NCBI RefSeq assembly: GCF_014650675.1
Contig: NZ_BMVK01000027.1
Location: 1-64,000 of the forward strand
DNA from: Streptomyces anulatus
GTDB taxonomy: Bacteria > Actinomycetota > Actinomycetes > Streptomycetales > Streptomycetaceae
DNA: 64,000 nt
Reading direction: 5' to 3'
Shown piece after piece: positions 8,863-16,750 of this stretch (its first letter is position 1; every line of letters begins with the position of its first letter). A program made the position numbers and the translations under genes. Under the pieces are notes generated by a model. It was given only the letters and a program-made list of their open reading frames with translations, was not told where the DNA came from and did not search any database.

Positions 8863-9048
8863 TTACCAGGAGCTCTTGGTCACGCCCGGCAGCTCGCCAC
8901 GGTGAGCCATCTCACGAAGGCACACGCGGCACAGGCCGAACTTGCGGTAGACGGAGTGGGGCCGGCCGCAGCGCTGGCAGCGGGTGTACCCGCGCACGCC
9001 GAACTTCGGCTTACGGGCGGCCTTAGCGATCAGAGCCTTCTTCGCCAC
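8863..9048 (-). CDS. rpsN: 30S ribosomal protein S14, zinc-binding type Z
   Basis: A 61-residue short S14 with a zinc ribbon: Cys24-x2-Cys27 (TRCQRC) and Cys40-x2-Cys43 (GLCRVC). It starts with GTG and is the zinc-dependent form. A zinc-independent (C-) paralogue elsewhere in the genome is expected in Streptomyces under Zur control (general knowledge). It starts three bases after rplE ends, the standard position in the spc operon. Confidence 0.97.
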   Translation of the reverse strand: MAKKALIAKAARKPKFGVRGYTRCQRCGRPHSVYRKFGLCRVCLREMAHRGELPGVTKSSW

Positions 9049-9050
9049 GG

Positions 9051-9608
9051 TCAGTTCTCCTTGAACGGGAAGCCGAGGTGACGAAGGAGGGCACGACCCT
9101 CGTCGTCGTTGGTCGCCGTGGTGACCACGGTGATGTCCATGCCCCGGACCCGGTCGATCTTGTCCTGGTCGATCTCGTGGAACATGACCTGCTCCGTGAG
9201 ACCGAAGGTGTAGTTGCCACGGCCGTCGAACTGCTTCGGCGACAGGCCACGGAAGTCACGGATACGCGGAAGCGCGAGCGACAGCGTACGGTCCAGGAAC
9301 TCCCACATCCGGTCACCACGAAGGGTGACGTGGCAGCCGATCGGCTGGCCCTCGCGCAGCTTGAACTGCGCGATGGACTTGCGGGCCTTGGTGACGGCCG
9401 GCTTCTGGCCGGTGATCGTGGTGAGGTCCTTGACGGCACCGTCGATCAGCTTGGAGTCGCGGGCGGCGTCGCCCACACCCATGTTGACCACGATCTTGAC
9501 CAGACCGGGAACCTGCATGACGTTCTCGTACGAGAACTCCTCACGCAGCTTGCCGGCGATTTCCTCGCGGTAGCGCGTCTTGAGACGCGGCGCAGTGGTG
9601 GCAGTCAT
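9051..9608 (-). CDS. rplE: 50S ribosomal protein L5
   Basis: L5 binds 5S rRNA and contacts P-site tRNA in the central protuberance. The 185 residues start MTATTAPRLKTRYREEIAGK. Conserved blocks include VPGLVKIVVNMGVGDAARDS and the loop GLSPKQFDGRGNYTFGLTEQ. The ATG shares its A with the rplX stop (TGATG), so the two are translationally coupled. Confidence 0.98.
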   Translation of the reverse strand: MTATTAPRLKTRYREEIAGKLREEFSYENVMQVPGLVKIVVNMGVGDAARDSKLIDGAVKDLTTITGQKPAVTKARKSIAQFKLREGQPIGCHVTLRGDRMWEFLDRTLSLALPRIRDFRGLSPKQFDGRGNYTFGLTEQVMFHEIDQDKIDRVRGMDITVVTTATNDDEGRALLRHLGFPFKEN

Positions 9609-9931
9609 CAGATGTCCTCACCGGTCCGCTTGGCAACGCGGATCTTGTTGCCCTCGTCGTCAAAGCGGTAGCCGACGCGGGTGACAACCTTGTTGCCGTC
9701 CTTCTCCACGACCAGCTGAACGTTGCTGATGTGGATCGGGGCCTCGGTGGTGACAATGCCACCCGTCTGCGAACCGCGAGCCGTCTGACCGGCCTTGGTG
9801 TGCTTCTTGACCCGGTTGACACCCTCGACGAGGACGCGGTCCTGAGCGGGGTAGGCCACGATGACCTTGCCCTGCTTGCCCTTGTCCTTACCGGTGATGA
9901 CCTGAACCAGGTCGCCCTTCTTGATCTTCAT
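9608..9931 (-). CDS. rplX: 50S ribosomal protein L24
   Basis: L24 is an early 50S assembly initiator with an N-terminal KOW motif (MKIKKGDLVQVITGKDKGKQ). The 107-residue length is normal. It begins two bases after rplN and overlaps rplE by one base. Confidence 0.97.
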   Translation of the reverse strand: MKIKKGDLVQVITGKDKGKQGKVIVAYPAQDRVLVEGVNRVKKHTKAGQTARGSQTGGIVTTEAPIHISNVQLVVEKDGNKVVTRVGYRFDDEGNKIRVAKRTGEDI

Positions 9932-9933
9932 GC

Positions 9934-10302
9934 TTACAGCACCTCCGGCGCGAGCGAGATGATCTTCATGAACTTCTTCTCGCGCAGCTCCCGGCCCACC
10001 GGGCCGAAGATGCGGGTGCCGCGGGGGTCGCCGTCGTTCTTCAGAATGACGGCGGCGTTCTCGTCGAAGCGGATGTACGAGCCATCCTGACGACGACGCT
10101 CCTTGACGGTGCGAACGATGACGGCCTTGACGACGTCACCCTTCTTCACGTTGCCACCGGGGATCGCGTCCTTGACGGTGGCGACGATGACGTCACCGAT
10201 ACCCGCGTAGCGGCGACCCGAGCCACCGAGAACACGAATGGTGAGAATTTCCTTCGCACCCGTGTTGTCGGCGACGCGCAGTCGCGACTCCTGCTGGATC
10301 AC
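9934..10302 (-). CDS. rplN: 50S ribosomal protein L14
   Basis: L14 forms part of the intersubunit bridge B8. The 122 residues start with GTG, read as MIQQESRLRVADNTGAKEIL, and carry the family signature around VKKGDVVKAVIVRT. It is the first gene after the hairpin at 10335-10364, which divides the S10 cluster from the spc cluster. Confidence 0.98.
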   Translation of the reverse strand: MIQQESRLRVADNTGAKEILTIRVLGGSGRRYAGIGDVIVATVKDAIPGGNVKKGDVVKAVIVRTVKERRRQDGSYIRFDENAAVILKNDGDPRGTRIFGPVGRELREKKFMKIISLAPEVL

Positions 10303-10334
10303 GTCTATCTCCTGATCGTCTGCCGGTTCCCGGC

Positions 10335-10364
10335 GGGTGCCTCTCCGTTACGGGAGAGGCACCC
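10335..10364 (-). terminator. hairpin between rpsQ and rplN (S10/spc boundary)
   Basis: A 12-bp perfect stem (GGGTGCCTCTCC with its complement) has a six-base loop. It lies in the 107-base gap between rpsQ and rplN, the classical S10/spc operon boundary. No T-run follows on the minus strand, so it could be a partial terminator or a processing site. Confidence 0.65.
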
Positions 10365-10409
10365 CACCGAGCCTGGCGGAACTGACCCGAGGGGAAAATC
10401 CCTCAGGAA

Positions 10410-10694
10410 TTACTTGGCCTTCTCGAGGATCTCGACGATGCGCCAGCGCTTCGAGGCGGACAGCGGACGCGTCTCCATGATGATGACGCGGTCGCCGACG
10501 CCGGCACTGTTCTGCTCGTCGTGGGCCTTGAGCTTGTTCGTACGGCGGATGACCTTGCCGTACAGCGCGTGCTTCACGCGGTCCTCGACAGCGACGACGA
10601 CGGTCTTGTCCATCTTGTCGCTGACGACCAGACCCTCACGGGTCTTGCGGAAACCGCGGTCGGTGTTCGTCTCAGTCACAGTCTTCTCGCTCAT
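10410..10694 (-). CDS. rpsQ: 30S ribosomal protein S17
   Basis: S17 is a primary 16S rRNA-binding protein with an OB fold. The 94 residues start MSEKTVTETNTDRGFRKTRE and include GLVVSDKMDKTVVVAVEDRV. The ATG shares one base with the rpmC stop, giving translational coupling. It is the last gene before the S10/spc boundary hairpin. Confidence 0.97.
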   Translation of the reverse strand: MSEKTVTETNTDRGFRKTREGLVVSDKMDKTVVVAVEDRVKHALYGKVIRRTNKLKAHDEQNSAGVGDRVIIMETRPLSASKRWRIVEILEKAK

Positions 10695-10918
10695 CAGGCG
10701 CTCTCCACCGTCTCGATGCCCAGCTCGCGCTCACGCATCAGGGTGTAGATCCGGGCGATGTCCTTACGGACGGACTTGAGCCGGCCGTGGTTCTCGAGCT
10801 GGCCCGTCGCCGCCTGGAAGCGGAGGTTGAACAGCTCTTCCTTGGCTTCGCGGAGCTTGTTGAGGAGCTCCTCGTCGCCCAGCTCGCGCAGCTCGGACGC
10901 CTTGGTACCGGCCGACAT
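10694..10918 (-). CDS. rpmC: 50S ribosomal protein L29
   Basis: L29 is a small helical protein near the polypeptide exit tunnel, where SRP and trigger factor dock. The 74 residues start MSAGTKASELRELGDEELLN and contain LREAKEELFNLRFQAATGQL. I chose the ATG at 10916-10918 because it overlaps the rplP stop by one base (TGATG). The preceding GTG codon is the only alternative. Confidence 0.95.
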   Translation of the reverse strand: MSAGTKASELRELGDEELLNKLREAKEELFNLRFQAATGQLENHGRLKSVRKDIARIYTLMRERELGIETVESA

Positions 10919-11337
10919 CACGACTCACCTGCCTCGCGCCGAACGATCCGGCACTTCATCGGAAGCTTGTGAGCAGCGCGGGTGAGCGCCTCACGAGCAA
11001 TCTTCTCGTTCGGGTAGGACAGCTCGAACATCACCCGACCCGGCTTGACGTTCGCGATCCACCACTCGGGAGAACCCTTACCGGAACCCATGCGGGTCTC
11101 GGCAGGCTTCTTCGTGAGGGGACGGTCCGGGTAGATGTTGATCCAGACCTTGCCGCCACGCTTGATGTGACGGGTCATCGCGATACGAGCGGACTCGATC
11201 TGACGGTTCGTCACGTACGCCGGGGTCAGCGCCTGGATGCCGTACTCGCCGAACGCAACCTGCGTGCCACCCTTGGACATACCGCTGCGCTTCGGGTGGT
11301 GCTGCTTGCGGTGCTTGACCCTACGGGGGATCAGCAT
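10918..11337 (-). CDS. rplP: 50S ribosomal protein L16
   Basis: L16 organises the A-site and peptidyl transferase region. The 139-residue protein starts MLIPRRVKHRKQHHPKRSGM and carries the conserved GGKVWINIYPDRPLTKKPAE block and the MGSGKGSPE loop. It lies between rpsC and rpmC and is coupled to rpmC. Confidence 0.98.
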   Translation of the reverse strand: MLIPRRVKHRKQHHPKRSGMSKGGTQVAFGEYGIQALTPAYVTNRQIESARIAMTRHIKRGGKVWINIYPDRPLTKKPAETRMGSGKGSPEWWIANVKPGRVMFELSYPNEKIAREALTRAAHKLPMKCRIVRREAGES

Positions 11338-11342
11338 TTCGG

Positions 11343-12179
11343 TCAGGCCTCCGTTCCGGTGCTCTCAGCAGCCGGAGCAGCGGCGGCGGGAGCGTCGGCC
11401 TTGGGGGCCTCGGCTGCCGGCGACTGCTGCGGCTTACGGCCGCGACCGCCACGCTCGCCACCACGGCCACCGCGGCCGGCCGGGCGGTCAGCGCCGCCAC
11501 GAGCCGGACGGTTACCGGCGCGGGCCGCGGCGTTCTCGGCGCGAACCTCGGCGATGTTCTTGACGTCGCCCTTGTAGATCCAGACCTTCACGCCGATGCG
11601 GCCGAAGGTCGTCTTGGCCTCGAAGAAGCCGTAGTCGACGTTCGCACGGAGCGTGTGCAGGGGCACACGGCCCTCGCGGTAGAACTCCGAGCGGGACATC
11701 TCGGCGCCGCCGAGGCGACCGCCGCACTGGATCTTGATGCCCTTGGCGCCGGCCTTCATCGAGCTCTGCATGCTCTTACGCATGGCACGACGGAAGGAGA
11801 CGCGGGAGGAGAGCTGCTCGGCGACGGCCTGGGCCACCAGCTGAGCGTCCACCTCGGGGTTCTTGACCTCGAGGATGTTCAGCTGGACCTGCTTGCCGGT
11901 CAGCTTCTCCAGCTCGCCGCGGATGCGATCGGCCTCGGCGCCACGGCGACCGATGACGATGCCCGGACGGGCGGTGTGGATGTCAACGCGGACGCGGTCG
12001 CGGGTGCGCTCGATCTCGACCTTCGAGATGCCGGCCCGCTCCATGCCCTTCGTCATCATGCGACGAATGGCGACGTCTTCCTTGACGTAGTCCTTGTACA
12101 GCTTGTCGGCGTACCAGCGGGACTTGAAGTCCGTGGTGATGCCGAGCCGGAACCCGTGCGGGTTTACCTTCTGGCCCAT
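11343..12179 (-). CDS. rpsC: 30S ribosomal protein S3
   Basis: S3 lines the mRNA entry tunnel and has helicase function with S4 and S5. The 278 residues start MGQKVNPHGFRLGITTDFKS, with a KH domain at about 40-110 (VIGRRGAEADRIRGEL). The last 60 or so residues form a low-complexity Arg/Gly then Ala/Pro extension (RGGRGGERGGRGRK...), longer than in E. coli but common in actinobacteria. It shares one base with the rplV stop. Confidence 0.98.
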   Translation of the reverse strand: MGQKVNPHGFRLGITTDFKSRWYADKLYKDYVKEDVAIRRMMTKGMERAGISKVEIERTRDRVRVDIHTARPGIVIGRRGAEADRIRGELEKLTGKQVQLNILEVKNPEVDAQLVAQAVAEQLSSRVSFRRAMRKSMQSSMKAGAKGIKIQCGGRLGGAEMSRSEFYREGRVPLHTLRANVDYGFFEAKTTFGRIGVKVWIYKGDVKNIAEVRAENAAARAGNRPARGGADRPAGRGGRGGERGGRGRKPQQSPAAEAPKADAPAAAAPAAESTGTEA

Positions 12180-12526
12180 TACCGGGTTCCTTCCTTGCTG
12201 CTGACGACCACGGTGATGTGGCTGGTCCGCTTACGGATCCGGTAGGCCCGGCCCTGAGCACGCGGACGGAACCGCTTCAGGGTCGGACCCTCGTCCACGT
12301 ACGCCTCGCTGATGACCAGCGAAGAGGCGTCGGTGTGGTCGTAGTTGTGTGCAGCGTTGGCAATGGCGCTGTCCAGCACCTTGCCAACCGGCACGCTCGC
12401 GGCCTGCGGGGCGAAACGCAGGACCGCCTGAGCCTCCGTGGCATCCATGCCACGGATGAGGTCCACCACTCGGCGGGCCTTCATGGGCGTGACGCGGATG
12501 TACCGCGCCTGGGCCCTGGCTTCCAT
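12179..12526 (-). CDS. rplV: 50S ribosomal protein L22
   Basis: L22 extends a hairpin into the exit tunnel. It is 115 residues from MEARAQARYIRVTPMKARRV. I chose the ATG at 12524-12526, which has GAAGGGA eight bases upstream and gives the conserved N-terminus. The frame stays open 12 codons further upstream but without a better binding site. The tunnel-tip sequence RFRPRAQGRAYRIRKRTSHI is intact. It is coupled to rpsC. Confidence 0.96.
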   Translation of the reverse strand: MEARAQARYIRVTPMKARRVVDLIRGMDATEAQAVLRFAPQAASVPVGKVLDSAIANAAHNYDHTDASSLVISEAYVDEGPTLKRFRPRAQGRAYRIRKRTSHITVVVSSKEGTR

Positions 12527-12568
12527 GGTTGTCCCTTCGGTGTAAGTCATAGTCGTTTCCACCCCGCG

Positions 12569-12850
12569 CTAGCGGCGCTTCGACTTCCGGTCGTCCTTGA
12601 CGTGGCCGCGGAAGGTGCGAGTCGGCGAGAACTCGCCGAGCTTGTGGCCGACCATCGACTCGGTGACGAACACCGGGACGTGGATCTTGCCGTTGTGCAC
12701 CGCGATGGTGTGACCCAGCATGGCCGGGACGATCATCGAGCGACGGGACCAGGTCTTGATGACGTTCTTGGTGCCTGCCTCGTTCTGTACGTCCACCTTC
12801 TTGATGAGGTGGCCGTCGACGAAGGGCCCCTTCTTGAGACTGCGCGGCAT
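12569..12850 (-). CDS. rpsS: 30S ribosomal protein S19
   Basis: S19 of the 30S head forms a complex with S13. The 93 residues start MPRSLKKGPFVDGHLIKKVD, and the signature GHKLGEFSPTRTFRGH is present. It begins 12 bases after the rplB stop. Confidence 0.98.
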   Translation of the reverse strand: MPRSLKKGPFVDGHLIKKVDVQNEAGTKNVIKTWSRRSMIVPAMLGHTIAVHNGKIHVPVFVTESMVGHKLGEFSPTRTFRGHVKDDRKSKRR

Positions 12851-12862
12851 CTAAACCCGCTC

Positions 12863-13699
12863 CTAGCGCTTCTTGTTCGTCTTGCGGCGGCGGACGATGT
12901 ACTTGTTGCTCGCCTTCTTGGGAGAACGAGTACGACCCTCCTTCTGACCCCACGGCGAGACCGGGTGACGACCACCGGAGGTCTTGCCTTCACCACCACC
13001 GTGCGGGTGGTCAACCGGGTTCATCGCGACACCGCGGACGGTCGGGCGAACGCCCTTCCAGCGCATACGGCCGGCCTTGCCCCAGTTGATGTTCGACTGC
13101 TCGGCGTTGCCGACCTCGCCGATCGTCGCGCGGCAGCGCGCGTCGACCAGGCGGATCTCACCCGACGGCATACGAAGGTGGGCCATGGTGCCCTCCTTCG
13201 CCAGCAGCTGCACGGAGGCACCCGCGGAACGGGCGAACTTCGCGCCGCCGCCGGGCCGCAGCTCGATGGCGTGGATGGTCGTACCGACCGGGATGTTGCG
13301 CAGCGCCAGGTTGTTACCGGGCTTGATGTCGGCGGTCGGACCGTTCTCGACACGGTCACCCTGCGACAGGCCACGGGGAGCGACGATGTAACGCTTCTCG
13401 CCGTCCGCGTAGTGCAGCAGCGCGATGCGCGCGGTGCGGTTCGGGTCGTACTCGATGTGCGCGACCTTGGCCGGCACGCCGTCCTTGTCGTGACGACGGA
13501 AGTCGATCACGCGGTAGGCGCGCTTGTGGCCACCACCCTGGTGGCGAACGGTCACACGACCGGCGTTGTTACGGCCGCCCTTGCTGTGCAGAGGGCGGAC
13601 CAGCGACTTCTCCGGCGTGGACCGCGTGATCTCGACAAAGTCGGCGACGCTGGAGCCACGACGGCCCGGGGTCGTCGGCTTGTACTTGCGGATACCCAT
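12863..13699 (-). CDS. rplB: 50S ribosomal protein L2
   Basis: L2 is needed for subunit association and peptidyl transfer. At 278 residues it has the usual length. Its C-terminal signature GVAMNPVDHPHGGGEGKTSG contains the conserved His residue implicated in peptidyl transferase function. It starts MGIRKYKPTTPGRRGSSVAD and lies between rplW and rpsS. Confidence 0.98.
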   Translation of the reverse strand: MGIRKYKPTTPGRRGSSVADFVEITRSTPEKSLVRPLHSKGGRNNAGRVTVRHQGGGHKRAYRVIDFRRHDKDGVPAKVAHIEYDPNRTARIALLHYADGEKRYIVAPRGLSQGDRVENGPTADIKPGNNLALRNIPVGTTIHAIELRPGGGAKFARSAGASVQLLAKEGTMAHLRMPSGEIRLVDARCRATIGEVGNAEQSNINWGKAGRMRWKGVRPTVRGVAMNPVDHPHGGGEGKTSGGRHPVSPWGQKEGRTRSPKKASNKYIVRRRKTNKKR

Positions 13700-13738
13700 T
13701 TCTCAGTCCTCGTCCGATTCCGGACGACTCGACCTCCG

Positions 13739-14062
13739 CTAGGAGGTCGGGCCGCCGAAGATGTCGATACGGTCGCCCTCGGCGAGGGTCACGATGGCGC
13801 GCTTCGTGTCGGAGCGCTTGCCGAAGCCGGTCTTGGTGCGCTTGCGCTTGCCCTGCCGGTTGATCGTGTTGACCCCGGTGACCTTGACCGAGAAGACCGC
13901 TTCCACGGCCTGCTTGATCTGGGTCTTGTTGGAGCCGGGCGCGACGATGAACGTGTACTTGTTCTCGTCGAGCAGCGCGTAGCTCTTCTCGGAGACCACG
14001 GGCTTGACGAGAACGTCACGCGGGTCCGAGTACGTCTTGCTGGTAACGGTCGCCTCGCTCAT
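13739..14062 (-). CDS. rplW: 50S ribosomal protein L23
   Basis: L23 is at the tunnel exit and is the trigger factor docking site. The 107 residues start MSEATVTSKTYSDPRDVLVK and include PVVSEKSYALLDENKYTFIV. The start shares one base with the rplD stop (TGATG), giving coupled translation. Confidence 0.97.
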   Translation of the reverse strand: MSEATVTSKTYSDPRDVLVKPVVSEKSYALLDENKYTFIVAPGSNKTQIKQAVEAVFSVKVTGVNTINRQGKRKRTKTGFGKRSDTKRAIVTLAEGDRIDIFGGPTS

Positions 14063-14712
14063 CAGGCGTCGCTCCCTTCGGTCTCAGCGGTCTGGGGGCC
14101 AGACACGAAGGACTCGAAAGCGGCCTGGGTGAAGACCACGTCGTCAGAGACGATCACGTCGTACGTGTTGAGCTGGCCCGGCTCCAGGATGTGCACCTGG
14201 GGCAGGTTGCGCGCGGACAGCCACGCGGCCTCGTCGGCGCGGTCGACGACCAGGAGCAGGTTCTGGCGCTCCGAGATCTTGCCGAGCAGCGTCTTGGCGG
14301 CCTTCGTGGAGGCGGCACCCTCGACCACGCCGGTGACGACGTGGATACGGGAGTGACGGGCCCGGTCCGAGAGGGCACCGCGCAGGGCGGCGGCCTTCAT
14401 CTTCTTCGGGGTCCGCTGCGAGTAGTCACGCGGCTGCGGGCCGTGGACGACGCCACCACCGGCGAACTGCGGGGCGCGGGTCGAACCCTGACGGGCGCGG
14501 CCGGTGCCCTTCTGGCGGTAAGGCTTCTTGCCACCACCGCGGACTTCGCCGCGGCGCTTGGTCTTGTGCGTGCCCTGACGGGCAGCCGCCAGCTGAGCGA
14601 CAACGACCTGGTGGATCAGCGGAACGCTGGTCTTCGCGTCGAAGATCTCCGCGGGGAGGTCGACGGTACCGGCCTTGTCGCCTGCCGGCGAAAGGATGTC
14701 AATGGTGCTCAT
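14062..14712 (-). CDS. rplD: 50S ribosomal protein L4
   Basis: L4 extends a loop into the exit tunnel. In E. coli it represses the S10 operon. It is 216 residues from MSTIDILSPAGDKAGTVDLP. The loop GGGKKPYRQKGTGRARQGST is the macrolide-relevant tunnel constriction and has no obvious deletion. A longer in-frame extension upstream overlaps rplC and is rejected. The start is four bases after rplC ends. Confidence 0.97.
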   Translation of the reverse strand: MSTIDILSPAGDKAGTVDLPAEIFDAKTSVPLIHQVVVAQLAAARQGTHKTKRRGEVRGGGKKPYRQKGTGRARQGSTRAPQFAGGGVVHGPQPRDYSQRTPKKMKAAALRGALSDRARHSRIHVVTGVVEGAASTKAAKTLLGKISERQNLLLVVDRADEAAWLSARNLPQVHILEPGQLNTYDVIVSDDVVFTQAAFESFVSGPQTAETEGSDA

Positions 14713-14716
14713 TACC

Positions 14717-15361
14717 TCAAGCCCCCTTGGCCGCGGTACGGACCAGGACGAGGCCGCCGTTCGGACCGGGGACCGCGCCCTTGATGAGGAGCAGACCCTT
14801 CTCCGCGTCAACCGCGTGGATGGTCAGGTTCTGGGTGGTGACGCGCTCGTTACCCATACGGCCCGCCATGCGCATGCCCTTGAAGACACGCCCAGGGGTG
14901 GCGCAGCCACCGATGGAACCGGGGGAACGGTGCTTGCGCTGGGTGCCGTGCCCGGCGCCGAGGCCCTTGAAGTTGTGACGCTTCATGACACCGGCGAAGC
15001 CCTTGCCCTTGCTCTTGCCCGTGACGTCAACCTTGACGCCGGACTCGAACACCTCGGCAGTGACCTCCTGGCCCAGCGTGTACTCGCTGGCGTCAGGGGT
15101 GCGGAGCTCCACCAGGTGGCGGCGCGGGGTGACGTCGGCCTTGGCGAAGTGACCCTTGAGGGGCTTGTTCACCTTGCGCGGGTCGATCTCGCCGAAGGCG
15201 ATCTGGACCGCTTCGTAGCCGTCGCTGTCGTTCGTACGAACCTGCGTCACGACGCACGGCCCGGCCTTGACGACGGTCACCGGGACAACCCGGTTGTTCT
15301 CGTCCCAGACCTGGGTCATGCCGAGCTTCTCGCCCAGGACGCCCTTGATGTTCTTGCTCAT
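14717..15361 (-). CDS. rplC: 50S ribosomal protein L3
   Basis: L3 is one of the first 50S assembly proteins and reaches towards the peptidyl transferase centre. The 214 residues start [20 protein letters not shown]. The conserved W-finger neighbourhood includes [20 protein letters not shown]. It lies between rpsJ and rplD. Confidence 0.98.
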
Positions 15362-15375
15362 CTCGGCCCGTCCCC

Positions 15376-15684
15376 TCAGAGCTTGATCTCGATGTCGACG
15401 CCAGCCGGCAGGTCGAGGCGCATCAGCGAGTCAACCGTCTTCGGCGTGGGGTCGAGAATGTCGATGAGGCGCTTGTGCGTGCGCATCTCGAAGTGCTCGC
15501 GAGAGTCCTTGTACTTGTGCGGCGACTTGATGACGCAGTACACGTTCTTCTCAGTGGGCAGCGGCACCGGGCCCGCGACCGACGCACCAGTGCGGGTCAC
15601 CGTCTCGACGATCTTCTTCGCCGAGGAGTCGATGACCTCGTGGTCGTAGGCCTTGAGCCGGATGCGGATCTTCTGTCCCGCCAT
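15376..15684 (-). CDS. rpsJ: 30S ribosomal protein S10 (NusE)
   Basis: S10 works in the 30S head and also binds NusB and NusG in transcription antitermination and coupling. The 102 residues start [20 protein letters not shown]; an upstream in-frame extension has no family similarity. It is the first gene of the S10 operon, with a leader of roughly 350 bases if the promoter at 16044-16071 is real. Confidence 0.97.
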
Positions 15685-16152
15685 GGCTACTAGTAGTCCT
15701 GTCTCTCGTAACGCTCTGGAACCCGGGGGTTCTCTGGACCCCTCCTCCGACCCACGCGGTCGGGCGTGTCGCATCCCCTCTACGAAAATCTCCCGAAGGA
15801 AATCCCAACCAAGGGGGTGCGGGCCCTGAGACCGCGGAACCGGGGGCGGAACACCCACCGGGTGCCTGGCCGGCGCCCTGCATTGCTTCCCGGAAGATTC
15901 CCGTACGTCCGGCCCTGGGGGCCGACGAGTACTGTGGGACTCGCTTCCGGTCCTCCCGGCGGGAGGCGCGCAGCATTGACACTCAACCGAGCAACCTGGT
16001 CAGTGTGCCATACGGGGCGCGGGCCTGGCCAATCGGGCCGGGAATCCTACCCCGAGCGAGCGAGTACTCAAACGCGGGCGCGCATCCGGCGGCGCCGGGA
16101 CCCTCGCGGACCTGCCGGGACTCCCCGTACGGGCCCCTGACAGAATCCCGCC
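15685..16152. other. divergent intergenic region between rpsJ and the GNAT gene
   Basis: This 468-base region contains the presumed S10-operon promoter and its long leader on the minus strand. On the plus strand it contains whatever drives the acetyltransferase gene. I see no coding frame with family similarity and no convincing structured RNA. Confidence 0.55.
16044..16071 (-). promoter_or_regulatory. candidate vegetative promoter for the S10 operon
   Basis: On the minus strand a TTGAGT (-35, 16066-16071) and a TAGGAT (-10, 16044-16049) are separated by 16 bases, close to the HrdB consensus. It would give a leader of about 350 bases before rpsJ. This is prediction from motif match only. Confidence 0.5.
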
Positions 16153-16611
16153 ATGCCGACGAGCACGCCCCACGACTGGACCCTGCGCCCGGCCCTGCCC
16201 GAGGACGTCGAGGCCATCGCCGAGCTGCGGGCCGTCGTCATGCGACCGGACCTGGAGCGGCTCGGCCGCTACGACGGGCGCCGGGTGCGGCAGCGGCTGC
16301 GGGACTCCTACGCACCCGAGCACACCTCGATCGTCGAGGCCGCCGGCGCCTTCGCGGGATGCGTGGCGCTGCGGCCGGCCGCGGACGGCTGGTGGCTGGA
16401 GAGCTTCCTCCTCTCCCCCGCCCTCCAGGGACACGGCATCGGCTCGGCCGTCCTGCGCACGCTGCTGGACCGCGCGGACGCCGAGCGGGTCCCCGTACGC
16501 CTGAACGTGCTGCGGGGAAGCGCCGCCCGGCGGCTCTACGAGCGGCACGGGTTCGCCCTGGAGCGGGAGGACCCCGTCGACGTGTTCCTGGTGCGCGAAC
16601 CCGCTCCCTGA
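16153..16611 (+). CDS. GNAT-family N-acetyltransferase
   Basis: A 152-residue protein of the Gcn5-related acetyltransferase fold. The acetyl-CoA pyrophosphate loop is visible as LQGHGIGSAVLRTLL (about residues 95-110), followed by the typical SAARRLYERHGFALEREDPV segment near the C-terminus. The N-terminus LRPALPEDVEAIAELRAVV matches the first strand-helix of the fold. The substrate cannot be told from sequence. It is transcribed away from the S10 operon; the next gene on the same strand is 140 bases away. Confidence 0.88.
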   Translation: MPTSTPHDWTLRPALPEDVEAIAELRAVVMRPDLERLGRYDGRRVRQRLRDSYAPEHTSIVEAAGAFAGCVALRPAADGWWLESFLLSPALQGHGIGSAVLRTLLDRADAERVPVRLNVLRGSAARRLYERHGFALEREDPVDVFLVREPAP

Positions 16612-16750
16612 CCGCGCAACCCTCCCGGCCCGATCCCCGTCTACTCCCCCGCGGGCACGGCCCGGCCGCCGATGGCCCGCGCGCAGAGCCAGGGAGTACG
16701 CAGGACAGGGCGACCGTTCGCCCGCTGCGGGGGAAGCGGGAGCGGACAGG

